NCBI RefSeq assembly: GCF_012931985.1
Contig: NZ_JAAFGM010000001.1
Location: 124,001 to 188,000, forward strand
Length of the DNA stretch: 64,000 nt
Direction of reading: 5' to 3'
From: Candidatus Roseilinea sp. NK_OTU-006
GTDB lineage: Bacteria > Chloroflexota > Anaerolineae > J036 > Brachytrichaceae
Within the stretch, counting starts at the first letter, position 1. The number at the start of each line of letters is the position of its first letter. This document shows, piece by piece, positions 8,915-18,168 of the stretch. A program made the position numbers and the translations under genes. The notes beneath the pieces were generated by a model. It was not told the origin of the DNA. It saw nothing but the letters and a program-made list of their open reading frames with translations, and ran no database searches.

Positions 8915-9691
8915 TCGTTCGGGCTTCCGAAGCCTTTCGGCGGGTAACTCGGTCAACCGCTCGCGCAAGGCGTTCAGGTCGTCAGGTGACAGACCGCTGC
9001 TTTGCAGGTAGGCGCACGTGCCGCCGTAGCGTTCGTCCACGTAGCGCAGCGCGAACTGCACATACTCTGGCGCGGTGCGCATGAGGCTGTGGGCAAAAGC
9101 GCGTTGGGCTTCGTCGAGTGGCTCCAGCCATTGTTCGATGCGCGGACGTAGCCACTCCTCGCTGACGGCGTAGTCCCGAGCAATGTCCTCGCGCGCCACG
9201 CATAGGAGGTCGAGCAACAGCGCCGCGATCAAGCCGGTACGATCCTTGCCCGCCGTGCAGTGAAGAACCACCGCGCCGGGGGCGGCGTAGGCGATGGCGC
9301 GCATGACCTCGGCGATCGTCTCGCCGCGCCGGTCGAGCACGTAGATGTGCCATTCGTCGCGTGATCGGGCGAACAGGATGTCTTCTTCGGCGCGGCTCGC
9401 CTCGTCGAGCAGCGGAATGTGCCGGAGGGTCACCCGATCGCGCGCGGAATGGAGCGCTGCGGCCAAATGCGGGTAACGGGTGGTCTCTGTGGGATAGCGC
9501 AGGTCAATGACCGTGTTCACGCCGTAGTCCAGCAGTGCGCGGACGCCGGCGTCGGTGAGGTGGCCGGGATTGTCCATGCGCACGAGCGCTCCCCATCGCG
9601 TGAACCGACCGTCGCCGGTGCTCAGCCCGCCTAGGTCGCGCGCATTAAGGCAGCCTTCCCAGTGCAGCCGCCGCATCAGGATGTCTGTCAT
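8903..9691 (-). CDS. Tyrosine-protein phosphatase family protein
   Basis: A 262-residue protein of the bacterial Y_phosphatase3/SIW14-like group. The P-loop HCTAGKDRTG (nucleophile Cys145, Arg151) fits HCx5R, and the N-terminal NARDLGG with the IDLR segment is characteristic of this family. It likely removes phosphate from phosphotyrosine or phosphoinositide-like substrates in the cytoplasm; there is no signal peptide. It follows miaA by 53 bp on the same strand and may share its transcript. The 3' end overlaps the convergent membrane protein gene. Confidence 0.87.
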   Translation of the reverse strand: MTDILMRRLHWEGCLNARDLGGLSTGDGRFTRWGALVRMDNPGHLTDAGVRALLDYGVNTVIDLRYPTETTRYPHLAAALHSARDRVTLRHIPLLDEASRAEEDILFARSRDEWHIYVLDRRGETIAEVMRAIAYAAPGAVVLHCTAGKDRTGLIAALLLDLLCVAREDIARDYAVSEEWLRPRIEQWLEPLDEAQRAFAHSLMRTAPEYVQFALRYVDERYGGTCAYLQSSGLSPDDLNALRERLTELPAERLRKPERSKR

Positions 9692-9744
9692 GCCGGTGAT
9701 TCTATGCGGCGGGATGTTAAGACTTCATCATGTGGGCTTCTGCG

Positions 9745-10668
9745 CTACGGTGGAGGCGCGATTTGCGCAACGCCGCCGGGAGATGCGCCCTGCGCTGCTT
9801 CCTTCCGAAACCAGACATCCTGCGCGCGGATGAAGCGGCGCGTGGCGCGCTTGATTGCGGCGATGGCCTCGTCGAGCGTCATGCGTCCCAGAGCGACGAG
9901 CGCCATTTCTCGATAGCCGAGCGCGGACATGGAGGGGAGCTGCAACGCAGCATCGGCATCGAACCCACGCCGGCTGAGAAAGTCGAGCAGCGCCTCGGTT
10001 TCGGCCAGCCATCCTTGCTCAATCATGCGTGCGAGGCGCGCATCGGCGCGCGCATAAAGCGCATCGCGCGGCAGGTTGACGTAGATGACCCGGGTGCGCC
10101 ATGCGGGTGGTTCGCGTTTCTGTAGTTCGCTCCAGCGCTGGCCGGAGACCTCGATGACTTCGAGCGCGCGGATGACTCGTCGAATGTTGCGCGGGTCAAT
10201 GATTCGGGCCGCATCTGGATCGCGCGCGGTCAACTCGGCGAATAGCGCGTCTGCGCCGTGCGCCTGAGCGTAGCGTAGCCATTTCTCCCGCAGATCGTCG
10301 TGCGGCGGCGCCGGGGGCACGCGCCACCCGCGCAGGATTGCGCGGACGTATTGGCCGGTGCCGCCGACCAAGAGCGGCGTCTTGCCGCGCGCGTGGATGT
10401 CGGCGATGGCGGTTCGCGCCAGCTCGACGTATTCGCCGAGCGAGAAACGCTCATGCGGGTCGCGCAAATCAAGCAAGTGGTGGCGAACACGTCGTTGCTC
10501 GTCCGGCGTCGGTTTGTTGGTGCCAATGTCCATTTGCCGATAGACATGGCGTGAATCGGCAGAGACGATTTCGCCGTTCACTTGTGGAGCGAGCGCCATC
10601 GCATAGGCCGACTTGCCGGCCGCCGTCGGCCCGATGACGGCGATCAGCTCGGGCGCTTCGCAAGTCAT
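9745..10668 (-). CDS. miaA: tRNA dimethylallyltransferase
   Basis: Transfers a dimethylallyl group to A37 of tRNAs reading UNN codons. The 307-residue sequence shows the P-loop GPTAAGKS (13-20), the DSRHVYRQMDIGTNKP block that holds the catalytic Asp, NIRRVIRALEV and the C-terminal GYREM and IKRATRRFIRAQDVWFRKE elements. Length is normal. It lies 48 bp downstream of the PfkB gene and upstream of the phosphatase, all on the minus strand. No Shine-Dalgarno is evident before the ATG. Confidence 0.96.
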   Translation of the reverse strand: MTCEAPELIAVIGPTAAGKSAYAMALAPQVNGEIVSADSRHVYRQMDIGTNKPTPDEQRRVRHHLLDLRDPHERFSLGEYVELARTAIADIHARGKTPLLVGGTGQYVRAILRGWRVPPAPPHDDLREKWLRYAQAHGADALFAELTARDPDAARIIDPRNIRRVIRALEVIEVSGQRWSELQKREPPAWRTRVIYVNLPRDALYARADARLARMIEQGWLAETEALLDFLSRRGFDADAALQLPSMSALGYREMALVALGRMTLDEAIAAIKRATRRFIRAQDVWFRKEAAQGASPGGVAQIAPPP

Positions 10669-10716
10669 CGGATCATGGATATGCGTCGGCGTGGTGGCGG
10701 CATGGCTAAACTCCGC

Positions 10717-11679
10717 CTAGCGCGCTTTGCTCCCGTTGAACGCAACGGGGAGCGGGCCGAAGTGCGCTTCGTAGCGCGCCTTGAATTGCTCCCAGGTGTA
10801 GCAATGACCCTGGCCGCCAATGTGTTCTAGGGCAAAGGTGGCTGCGACGCTGCCCAGCCGGCCGCATGTCTCCCAGTCGGCGCCGGCCGCCAGCCCCTTG
10901 AGCAAACCGCCGCGGAAGGCGTCGCCGACGCCGGTCGGATCCAGCACGCGCTCTTCCGGCACGGCTGGGATGTCAACGCGATGGTCGCGCAGCAGAATGG
11001 TCGAGCCTTTCTCGCCGCGCGTGATGATGAGCGCCTCGGCGTGATACAACACATCTGCTTCGGTCAGCCCGGTCTTTTGGCGGATGACCTCGAACTCATA
11101 GTCGTTGCAGATCAGCACGTCGGCGCCAATGATGCCGGCCTTCAATTCCTCGCCTGACGAGCGCGCGACCTGCTGGCCGGGGTCGAAGATGTGGCGAACG
11201 CCCAGCTCGCGGCATTCTTGCGCATGCCGGAGCATCGCCTGCGGATCGTTTGGCGAGATGATGACGATGTCGGGCTTAAAAGGAAGATCTTTGAAGGAGA
11301 GCTCGCGCGCATCGGCCATCGCACCGGAGTAGAACGATGCGATCTGGTTGTTGTTGCAGTCGGTGCTGCAAAAGAACGACGCCGTGAACTTATGGCGGAT
11401 GACGCGGACGAGAGATGTGTCCACGCCCACCGATTCCAGCCAAACGCGATATTCGTCGAAGTCCTGGCCGGCTGTGCCCATCAAGTGAGGGCGCTCGCCG
11501 AGCAGCGCAAGCGTGTAGGCGATGTTCGGGCCGCAACCACCGCGCCGGCGCTCCATCGAATCCACCAGGAAGCTCAGGCTGATGCGCGCCATGTGCTCCG
11601 GCAAGATGTGTTCGCTGAATGATCCCGGGAAGGTCATCAGGTAGTCGTAGGCGATCGACCCGGTGACGACGATGTTCAT
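10717..11679 (-). CDS. PfkB-family carbohydrate/nucleoside kinase
   Basis: A 320-residue ribokinase-fold kinase. The C-terminal PfkB signature is LDPTGVGDAFRGG with catalytic Asp253; an N-terminal GG motif for substrate contact is at RRRGGCGPNIAY. Adenosine kinase-like or sugar kinase activity is likely, but substrate specificity is not readable. The ATG overlaps the stop codon of the upstream response-regulator gene as ATGA, so the two are translationally coupled. That linkage suggests the regulator and kinase serve one response. Confidence 0.85.
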   Translation of the reverse strand: MNIVVTGSIAYDYLMTFPGSFSEHILPEHMARISLSFLVDSMERRRGGCGPNIAYTLALLGERPHLMGTAGQDFDEYRVWLESVGVDTSLVRVIRHKFTASFFCSTDCNNNQIASFYSGAMADARELSFKDLPFKPDIVIISPNDPQAMLRHAQECRELGVRHIFDPGQQVARSSGEELKAGIIGADVLICNDYEFEVIRQKTGLTEADVLYHAEALIITRGEKGSTILLRDHRVDIPAVPEERVLDPTGVGDAFRGGLLKGLAAGADWETCGRLGSVAATFALEHIGGQGHCYTWEQFKARYEAHFGPLPVAFNGSKAR

Positions 11680-12365
11680 TTCTTGGCCTTGGGATTTTCG
11701 AAGCGGTAGCCTTGGCCTCGCACCGTGCGGAGGTACACGGGTTCGGTCGGGTTGTCCTCGATCGCTTCACGCAGCCAGCGGATGTGCACATCGAGCGTGC
11801 GCGTGTCGCCGAGGTAGTCGGTTTCCCATACCTGTTGCATGAGCAATTTGCGCGGCAACACCTCGCCCTGCCGTTGCATGAAAAGCTGCAGCAGTTTGGA
11901 AAGCTTCGGATTGAGGTAAATCTCTTCGTTGCGTTTGCGCAGGATGCCGTCTGCGGGTCGAAACACCAGTTCGCCGCAGCGCAGCTCCAGGGTCAGCCAT
12001 TCGGGCAGCAGCTTCTCCAAGCGTGAGAGCAAGCGACGCAGTTGCAGGGGGCGCGAGATGAACCCGTCGGCGCAGCCTTGGTAGGCGCTTGGATTCGCCC
12101 CGTTGGCGGCCGACGCGTCTGCGCCGATCATCAACACCGGTAGCTTCTTGATGCGCTTGATTTCTTGGCATAGTTTTTCTGCGTTGGCGTTGAGCGAAGG
12201 TGCGTCAATCACAACCAGCGCTAACTTTTCGCTGGCTACGCGTTCTAAAGCATTCTTAGCCGTGCGCACCCAGATTACGCGATACCCATGGCGTTCGAGC
12301 ACCGGTCCGACGGAGTCACCCAGGCCGCCTTGCACAAGGAGGATCTTCGTTGCCGCCGTCTTCAT
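11676..12365 (-). CDS. OmpR-type transcriptional regulator with degenerate receiver
   Basis: The C-terminal 100 residues are an OmpR/PhoB winged helix (TRTLDVHIRWLREAIEDNP, YLRTVRGQGYRFENP) that binds DNA. The N-terminal 120 residues have the receiver fold, but the acidic pair after the first strand is replaced by QGG (12-14) and the conserved lysine of the KP motif is Arg105. The Asp at 54 in VVIDAP remains. Without the acidic Mg2+ site and lysine, ordinary phosphorylation is doubtful, so this is probably a pseudo-receiver that senses a ligand or protein. No histidine kinase is nearby. It leads the operon continuing into the PfkB gene. Confidence 0.85.
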   Translation of the reverse strand: MKTAATKILLVQGGLGDSVGPVLERHGYRVIWVRTAKNALERVASEKLALVVIDAPSLNANAEKLCQEIKRIKKLPVLMIGADASAANGANPSAYQGCADGFISRPLQLRRLLSRLEKLLPEWLTLELRCGELVFRPADGILRKRNEEIYLNPKLSKLLQLFMQRQGEVLPRKLLMQQVWETDYLGDTRTLDVHIRWLREAIEDNPTEPVYLRTVRGQGYRFENPKAKK

Positions 12366-12531
12366 AGGATGCTTCTGCAGCCCGACGCCTCCCCGTCAGG
12401 CCGCGCGAATCTCAGCTTGTCTCGCAGGCGCTTAGTGACTACCCGGATCGCGTTTCTCCGTAGTCATTTCGTCCAGACGCCTGATCCGGAGTACTCACAG
12501 AGCATGAATGCCCTCTGGTGAAGTGCGCGGC

Positions 12532-12537
12532 ATTATA
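12532..12537 (-). promoter_or_regulatory. TATAAT -10 candidate upstream of the regulator-kinase operon
   Basis: Read on the minus strand, TATAAT lies about 165 nt before the regulator ATG, within the 280-bp gap between the GH78 stop and the regulator start. No good -35 is present. The leader holds a possible 13-codon ORF and a 6-bp inverted repeat (GACTAC/GTAGTC); nothing else is recognisable in the gap. Confidence 0.35.
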
Positions 12538-12645
12538 TATCGCACCTCGGCGCGGTATACGCAAGCGCCTTCTCTGTAAGGCGAGACCAGGTTAAGGGCA
12601 CGCGCTCCTGCCACAGCGTCTTTGGCTGCAAATCTGTCGCCGACG

Positions 12646-15036
12646 TTAAATGACCGTCAACCCGCCCCCAATTTCGCGCCGTTTGCCGTTAGCGATCAAG
12701 TCGCCGCGCACGCCCTCCGGCAGTTGCAGCGAGCCGCGCAGCCGACCGTGCTCCGTGCGGAAGTCTGCGATGATCTCCCCGCGCGGGTGCACCAGTCGCC
12801 CGGATGCGCGCGTCAGCCGGCCCAACTGTGGCCGCACCACCACCGTGCTGAAGCCGAGCGATGCGGGCCGAATCCCAAGGATGGTGGCGAAGTAGTGGAA
12901 CAGCGGATGCGCCCCCCAGCCGTGGCAGTCACTGCGCGTTGGCTCCGGCTGCTCCACCGGCGTCCGCAGCCCGTTCGCTTTCAGCTCGAACCACAGCGCC
13001 AGCCGATCGAGGATCGCGTCGGCGGCGTTCAGCGCGCGCAGCGCCTCGAATAGGTAAAAGCTGAAGTAGATGGTGCAGCGCGCCAGGTCGGGGTGGCCCC
13101 GCAGGCCCCGCGCCATGCGCTGGCGCTTGCGCGCGTCAACCAGCCCGCTCAGGATGGCCATGCACTGCGTGTGCTCCGAGAAGCGATCGCGCTCCGGCGT
13201 GTCTGCCATCAGCCCGTGCGATTCATCCCAGAATGTGGCGTGGGCTGCTGCCGCAAGCCGTCTGGCCTGATTGCGCCAGCGTGCCGCCATCGCCCGCTCA
13301 CCGAGCATCGCCTCCAGATCCGCAGCCTGTGTGAGCGTGTAGGCGTAATGCCAGTTGAGCAGGCCGCTCACACCGGACACGCCGTCCGGCGGGATGCCGG
13401 ACTGCGGCCGCCATTCCTGCGCCCAGTCCATGAAATTCCAGCCCTCCGGCGCGCGCAGCAATCCGTCGTCGCCGACCCAGCGCGCGTAGCCTTCGAGCAC
13501 TGCGCGTATGCCGGGCAGCAGACTGCGCACAAAAGCGGCATCACCGCGCCACAGCGCGAAGTCATGCACCATCAGCACCCACCACAGCGAAAACGGCGGA
13601 ATGATCTGCAACAGGCTGCACGGATAGCGCGACGGGGTCAGACCGGTGGGGAGGCGCGAGACATCGAACAGGCGCAGCGCCTTGCGCGGCAGCCGGTCGT
13701 CGCCGCTCATCACGTAAGTGCACAGCACTTCCAGTCGCGTGTCGCCGAGATACATCAGCTCTTCCCAATGCGGCCCGTCGAAGTATGTCTCGTTGGCCGT
13801 GCACTGGATGCCGCGCGTGAGGATGGGGATGATCTCGTTCAACCGCGCGTCGCTGGCCTCGAAAGCGCTCGCCATTTCCAGTGGGTAACGCGACTCGCGG
13901 AACACAAGCGTGTGAATCGTGAGCGGCGCGTCGAACGTCTGGACGACGACTTCGACGTAGCGGCCGGCCGACCACCACAACGGGGCGAACGCGCGCCGCG
14001 CTCCGCCGTCGCTGATGTACTGATCGCCGTTGCCCAGAAAGAACTTGCCTTCGACCTCGTCGCGCTGGCCTTTGTCGCCGCGCCACAGGTTGGTATCGCA
14101 GTTGAGCGCTTCGGCCCAGCGCACGCGGATGACCGCGCCGGCACCGCCGCTAACGGTGAGCGTCGTGTACGCCAGGTAATAATCTCGGAGATCAATGAGC
14201 ACGCGCTTGATTGTGCGCGGCGGGATGACGACCTCGCCTTCGCCGCGCACCACATCTTGCCAGGCCGCCGCTGCCTCGGCGTCATGGTCGGCCTGGCGGA
14301 TGGGGATGTCGCGGGTTTCGATCGTTGCGACGTCCGCTACAAGACGAACGACGCCGGCGCGGCAAGTCTCGTCCAGCATCGGCGGCAGCGCGGCTGGCGT
14401 GAGGATGTGCTGTGGCGGCAGCTCCCAGTCGAGCCGGCGCGCCATGGCGCGGCGCAGCGTTTGCGCCGGCAGCCAATCTTCGCCTTCACCGCGTTCGACG
14501 CCCCAAGGATAGGCGCGCCCGTCCAGGTAGGTATTGCCGCCCTTCCAGGGGATGCGCTCGAATTGGCCGAACGCATAGCCGTCGAGTAGTTTACATGCCC
14601 AGTCGCTCAGGCCGGTGCTCAGCGTCGCCTGCCATTCATCCTCGGCAGCAAGCAGGAAGCCGGGCGTCACGCTCATTTGCGCCTGCGGCGCGTGTGCGCC
14701 CCAATGCCAGACGCGCGCGACGATCACGTGTGCGCCGGCATCGAGCGCCAGCTCGTACGACTCGTAGAACCACAGGTCGGGTGCGCCGCGCTCCGGCCCC
14801 TGGCCGATGCATGCGCCATCCACATATAACTGGTAACGCTGGTCGGCGCTGACGTGAATGCGAAGGGTGGCCGCGCGCTCAAGGGTGAGTTGTTTTCGGA
14901 AGGCGGCCACAAACGGGGGGTGAGCGTCGGGGTGTGTGACCCACGATGCCGGCCACAAGCCGCGCTCGCGCCAGGGCTTGTCGGCGTTCAGCGGCAAGAA
15001 AGGGTCGTCGGCGACAAAGATGCGTCGAGCGGTCAT
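12646..15036 (-). CDS. Alpha-L-rhamnosidase-like glycoside hydrolase (GH78 type)
   Basis: A 796-residue protein with an N-terminal beta-sandwich carbohydrate-binding region, then an (alpha/alpha)6 barrel. The segment NETYFDGPHWEELMYLGDTR corresponds to the GH78 block that normally reads PYYEQLQYAGDTR. The helix near the C-terminus, DCHGWGAHPLFHYFATILGI, matches the conserved CHAWSAHP stretch, and a C-terminal beta-sandwich follows. No signal peptide is evident, so action on imported oligosaccharides is likely. It starts 18 bp after the Gfo/Idh oxidoreductase gene, and the pair looks like a small catabolic operon. The family is well supported; specificity for rhamnose is inferred. Confidence 0.8.
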   Translation of the reverse strand: MTARRIFVADDPFLPLNADKPWRERGLWPASWVTHPDAHPPFVAAFRKQLTLERAATLRIHVSADQRYQLYVDGACIGQGPERGAPDLWFYESYELALDAGAHVIVARVWHWGAHAPQAQMSVTPGFLLAAEDEWQATLSTGLSDWACKLLDGYAFGQFERIPWKGGNTYLDGRAYPWGVERGEGEDWLPAQTLRRAMARRLDWELPPQHILTPAALPPMLDETCRAGVVRLVADVATIETRDIPIRQADHDAEAAAAWQDVVRGEGEVVIPPRTIKRVLIDLRDYYLAYTTLTVSGGAGAVIRVRWAEALNCDTNLWRGDKGQRDEVEGKFFLGNGDQYISDGGARRAFAPLWWSAGRYVEVVVQTFDAPLTIHTLVFRESRYPLEMASAFEASDARLNEIIPILTRGIQCTANETYFDGPHWEELMYLGDTRLEVLCTYVMSGDDRLPRKALRLFDVSRLPTGLTPSRYPCSLLQIIPPFSLWWVLMVHDFALWRGDAAFVRSLLPGIRAVLEGYARWVGDDGLLRAPEGWNFMDWAQEWRPQSGIPPDGVSGVSGLLNWHYAYTLTQAADLEAMLGERAMAARWRNQARRLAAAAHATFWDESHGLMADTPERDRFSEHTQCMAILSGLVDARKRQRMARGLRGHPDLARCTIYFSFYLFEALRALNAADAILDRLALWFELKANGLRTPVEQPEPTRSDCHGWGAHPLFHYFATILGIRPASLGFSTVVVRPQLGRLTRASGRLVHPRGEIIADFRTEHGRLRGSLQLPEGVRGDLIANGKRREIGGGLTVI

Positions 15037-15054
15037 GTGCGCGGGCGGGGTGGG

Positions 15055-16143
15055 TTAGGGCCAATCGGGGGGCAGCGGGGCGGGGCGGTCACAAGTGCTC
15101 TCCAACGCCACATGTCGGCCTTCGCGCGCGCTATCGTGGAAGGCGTGCATCAGGTCGAGCACGTGATAGGTCAGCTCGGCGCTGGCGCGGTGCGGCCGGC
15201 CTTCTTGGATCGCCGCCGCCATGTCGGCCACTCCCAGACCGCGGCTGTTGGTCACCCACTTGTGCTGGATGCCCACGTCGCGCCAGTCCTGGTCACCCTT
15301 GCGCTTTAGCCGCACCGGCCCGCCGAAGCCGTTCGGGTCTGGGCATTGGAGCGTGCCTGCTGTGCCGTAGAGGGTCAGGCCGATGTCGTAGCCCTCGGCT
15401 ACGTCGAACGTCGTCACGATGTTCGCGATTGTGCCGTTGCCGAATTCGATCAAACCGCTGACGAGCGTGGGCGTCTCGACGATGATCTTCTTGCCGTAGA
15501 GAGGTTGGCTGGCGATCGTGCGTTCCGGGTGGGTGATCCGCGTCATTCCCGACACCCGGCGCGCCGGCCCGAGCAGCGTCACCAGCGCGGTCAGGTAGTA
15601 CGGCCCCATGTCGAACATCGGCCCGCCGCCCGGTTTGAAGAAAAACTCCGGGTTGGGGTGCCAGCTCTCCATGCCGCACGAGAGCATACGGGCGAAGGCG
15701 ATGACCGGCTGGCCGATTGCGCCTTCGTCCAACAGCCGGCGGCAGGTCTGCAACCCACCGCCGAGGAAGGTGTCTGGCGCGCCGCCAATCCGCAACCCTT
15801 TGGACTTGGCCAGGGCGAGCATTCGCTGTGCGTCCTCCCGCGTTGTGGCCAGTGGCTTCTCGTTGTAAACGTGCTTGCCGGCCTCCAGCGCTTGCAGCGC
15901 AACCGGCGCATGCGCCGCCGGCACGGTTAGGTTGACGACGATGGTGATCTCAGGATCGGCGAGTAGCTCATCCACCGTGGCGGCCTGTTTGGCGTACCGC
16001 TCCGCCCGCACCTGCGCGCGGTTCATGTCAATATCGGCCAATTTGGTGATGTAGATGTTCTTGAACTTGCGGTCGGCTTCGAGATAGGTCGAGCTGATGT
16101 TGCCGGCGCCGATGATGCCGATGCAGGTAGGCGGTGCGGTCAT
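15055..16143 (-). CDS. Gfo/Idh/MocA-family oxidoreductase
   Basis: A 362-residue NAD(P)-dependent sugar oxidoreductase. The N-terminal Rossmann motif is GIIGAGNISSTYL, followed by the family EKPLA motif near residue 96. The dimerisation domain holds GGGPMFDMGPYYLTALVTLL, with the Asp typical of the substrate site. These enzymes oxidise the C3 position of sugars or act on inositols. It is upstream of the GH78 gene by 18 bp, suggesting that it processes the released sugar. The region divergent to glpD is 89 bp. Confidence 0.9.
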   Translation of the reverse strand: MTAPPTCIGIIGAGNISSTYLEADRKFKNIYITKLADIDMNRAQVRAERYAKQAATVDELLADPEITIVVNLTVPAAHAPVALQALEAGKHVYNEKPLATTREDAQRMLALAKSKGLRIGGAPDTFLGGGLQTCRRLLDEGAIGQPVIAFARMLSCGMESWHPNPEFFFKPGGGPMFDMGPYYLTALVTLLGPARRVSGMTRITHPERTIASQPLYGKKIIVETPTLVSGLIEFGNGTIANIVTTFDVAEGYDIGLTLYGTAGTLQCPDPNGFGGPVRLKRKGDQDWRDVGIQHKWVTNSRGLGVADMAAAIQEGRPHRASAELTYHVLDLMHAFHDSAREGRHVALESTCDRPAPLPPDWP

Positions 16144-16232
16144 GATGGGGAATGATATCTGAATTGGCAGGACGTACGGGCGATGGCGTTGCCGTCGGGG
16201 TCATCGGATTGATTGATAATAAAGAGGTCTGC

Positions 16233-17912
16233 ATGACGCAGGGCAGGCTATCGCACGTTGAACGGCGCGCAGCGTTGCGCCGCATGGCGGCCGAGGGCGT
16301 GGATGTGTTGGTCATCGGCGGTGGAATCACCGGTGCCGGCGTGGCGCTGGAGGCCGTCGCGCGCGGCTACCGCATCGGCTTGGTGGAGAAGGCTGACTTT
16401 GCCAGCGGCACCAGTAGCAAAAGCACCAAGCTGGTGCACGGCGGCATTCGCTATTTGCCACAGTTCGATTTTGCGCTGGTGCGCGAAGCCCTGATCGAGC
16501 GCGGACGGTTGGTGCGCAACGCGCCGCACCTGGTGAGGCCGCTCGGCTTTGTGCTGCCGCTCTATGCCGAGAACAAACGGCCACTCGGCACGCCCATCGT
16601 CCTGCCGGGCGGCATCGGCATGAGCGGGTTGCTGCGCTCCGGCCTGATCCTCTACGACGTGATGGCGGGGCGCCTGGCCATCGCCGGCCACAAACACATC
16701 GGCGCGCAGAAGACGCTCGAACTTGCGCCGGCGCTGAAAGCCGAGGGATTGCGAGATGGCTTCATCTATTACGACGGTCAGACCGATGACACCCGCCTGA
16801 CGCTGACCGTCCTGCGCACTGCGGCCAAACGCGGCGCCTTGCTGGCGAATTATGCCGAGGTGTTGGGTTTCGACTTTGATGCGCCGGCCAATCCCTCTGC
16901 GATCCGCGCGGCTCGCGTGCGCGATGCGCTCACCGGCGAAGCGTGGGTCATCCCCGCCAAGACGATCATCAACGCGGCGGGCGCGTTTGCTGGGCGCATC
17001 GCGGCCATGGCCGGCGAATCTCGCATTGCAATCCGGCCGGCCAAAGGTGTGCATCTCACGCTGCCGCGCGAGGTGCTCCCGACGACCGAGTACGCCGTCG
17101 TGCTGCCGGAGACGCCCGACGGGCGGCTGCTGTTCATCGTGCCATGGAACACGCGCGTCACGCTCGGCACCACCGATACCCCAGGGGGCGATCTAGACCG
17201 TCCGGTGGCAACCGATGCGGACATAGACTATCTGATCAACACGGCCAACGCCTATCTACGGACCAAGCTCACCCGCGCGCACGTAATCAGCGCGTGGGCG
17301 GGCTATCGTCCGCTCATCAGCCCGGCCGGGTCCGACGGCGCTGACACGGCTAAGCTCTCGCGCACGCATGTTGTGGTGGATGGGCCGGGCAACATGATCA
17401 CCATCACCGGCGGCAAGCTCACCACCTACCGCCGGATGGCCCAAGATGCGCTCGACTCTCTCGCCAGGCGCGAGGGCAAGCCGGTTGCCCATCCTACCGA
17501 GGAGATGCCGCTCGATGGCGCGGAGGGCTATCGGGCTTGCCGCGCAGCGCTATCGGAAGCCGCCGGTCGTTTCGGCTGGGGTGCCGATGTCATCAACAGG
17601 CTGAGCCAGTACGGCAGCGAAGCCGGCGTGATTCTCCAATGGTGCGCTGAAGATCCTTCGCTCGCTGCGCGTGTCGCGTCCGACTTGCCCTACATCATGG
17701 CCGAAGTCGTCTATGCTTGCCGCCGAGAGATGGCTGTGACGCTCGACGACGTGCTGTCGCGCCGGCTGCATCTGAACTTCGAGGACTGGTCGCGCGGCAT
17801 CGAGCCGGCGCCGATGGTTGCGCAGATGATGGCGCACGAACTGGGCTGGTCATCCCGCGAGATCGAAGCTCAGGTAGCGCGCTATCGCGATCGCCTAGCC
17901 GAAGGGATGTGA
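16233..17912 (+). CDS. glpD: Glycerol-3-phosphate dehydrogenase, FAD-dependent
   Basis: Membrane-associated flavoenzyme oxidising glycerol-3-phosphate to dihydroxyacetone phosphate with electron transfer to quinone. The FAD-binding motif VIGGGITGAGVALEAVARGY and the GlpD signature STKLVHGGIRYL are present, with the later GGKLTTYR motif and a C-terminal DAO_C helical domain (DDVLSRRLHLNFED). The frame is open from 16152, but the ATG at 16233 has AAAGAGGT just upstream and leaves a normal N-terminus, giving 559 residues. It is monocistronic or leads toward the permease gene 256 bp downstream. The 17913-18168 gap shows only a weak GC hairpin (18087-18101) and the next promoter. Confidence 0.94.
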   Translation: MTQGRLSHVERRAALRRMAAEGVDVLVIGGGITGAGVALEAVARGYRIGLVEKADFASGTSSKSTKLVHGGIRYLPQFDFALVREALIERGRLVRNAPHLVRPLGFVLPLYAENKRPLGTPIVLPGGIGMSGLLRSGLILYDVMAGRLAIAGHKHIGAQKTLELAPALKAEGLRDGFIYYDGQTDDTRLTLTVLRTAAKRGALLANYAEVLGFDFDAPANPSAIRAARVRDALTGEAWVIPAKTIINAAGAFAGRIAAMAGESRIAIRPAKGVHLTLPREVLPTTEYAVVLPETPDGRLLFIVPWNTRVTLGTTDTPGGDLDRPVATDADIDYLINTANAYLRTKLTRAHVISAWAGYRPLISPAGSDGADTAKLSRTHVVVDGPGNMITITGGKLTTYRRMAQDALDSLARREGKPVAHPTEEMPLDGAEGYRACRAALSEAAGRFGWGADVINRLSQYGSEAGVILQWCAEDPSLAARVASDLPYIMAEVVYACRREMAVTLDDVLSRRLHLNFEDWSRGIEPAPMVAQMMAHELGWSSREIEAQVARYRDRLAEGM

Positions 17913-18131
17913 GGCGGGTGCAGATGCGCCTTCGCTAAATCGTCACGTTCACTCGCTCAAGTTGGCGATCCCCGGAAGCGTTTTCGATCATCGTTGCAGT
18001 TCATGAAAGTCGCTGGGCCCGTCCGCGGCGAACCTGCTGCCGCGACTGACTCGGGCGGCATAGGGTTGCGGTGGCTCGACGCCAAGCCCTGCCCGGCAGG
18101 GTGGGCGGGATGGTGCGATCATCGTTGCCGG

Positions 18132-18159
18132 TTGTAGCGGAGAGCGCGTCGCATAAAAT
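18132..18159 (+). promoter_or_regulatory. Promoter of the permease gene, near-leaderless
   Basis: A -35-like TTGTAG (18132-18137), a 16-nt spacer and a -10 TAAAAT (18154-18159) lie 9 nt before the ATG at 18169. As with the gene at 8534, transcription would start almost at the start codon and no Shine-Dalgarno exists. Confidence 0.55.
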
Positions 18160-18168
18160 GCACAGCCT

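Noticed and set aside
12464-12505. 13-codon leader ORF in the mRNA leader of the regulator-kinase operon
   Set aside because: No run of regulatory codons, no Shine-Dalgarno and no clear alternative hairpins; probably chance.
13093-14589. Long plus-strand ORF (498 codons) opposite the GH78 gene
   Set aside because: It is antisense to a well-supported coding region, has Arg/Ala/His-biased composition and no recognisable motif; long antisense ORFs are expected in GC-rich DNA.
18087-18101. GC hairpin between glpD and the permease considered as the glpD terminator
   Set aside because: Only a 6-bp stem with no U tract, and 175 bp from the glpD stop.
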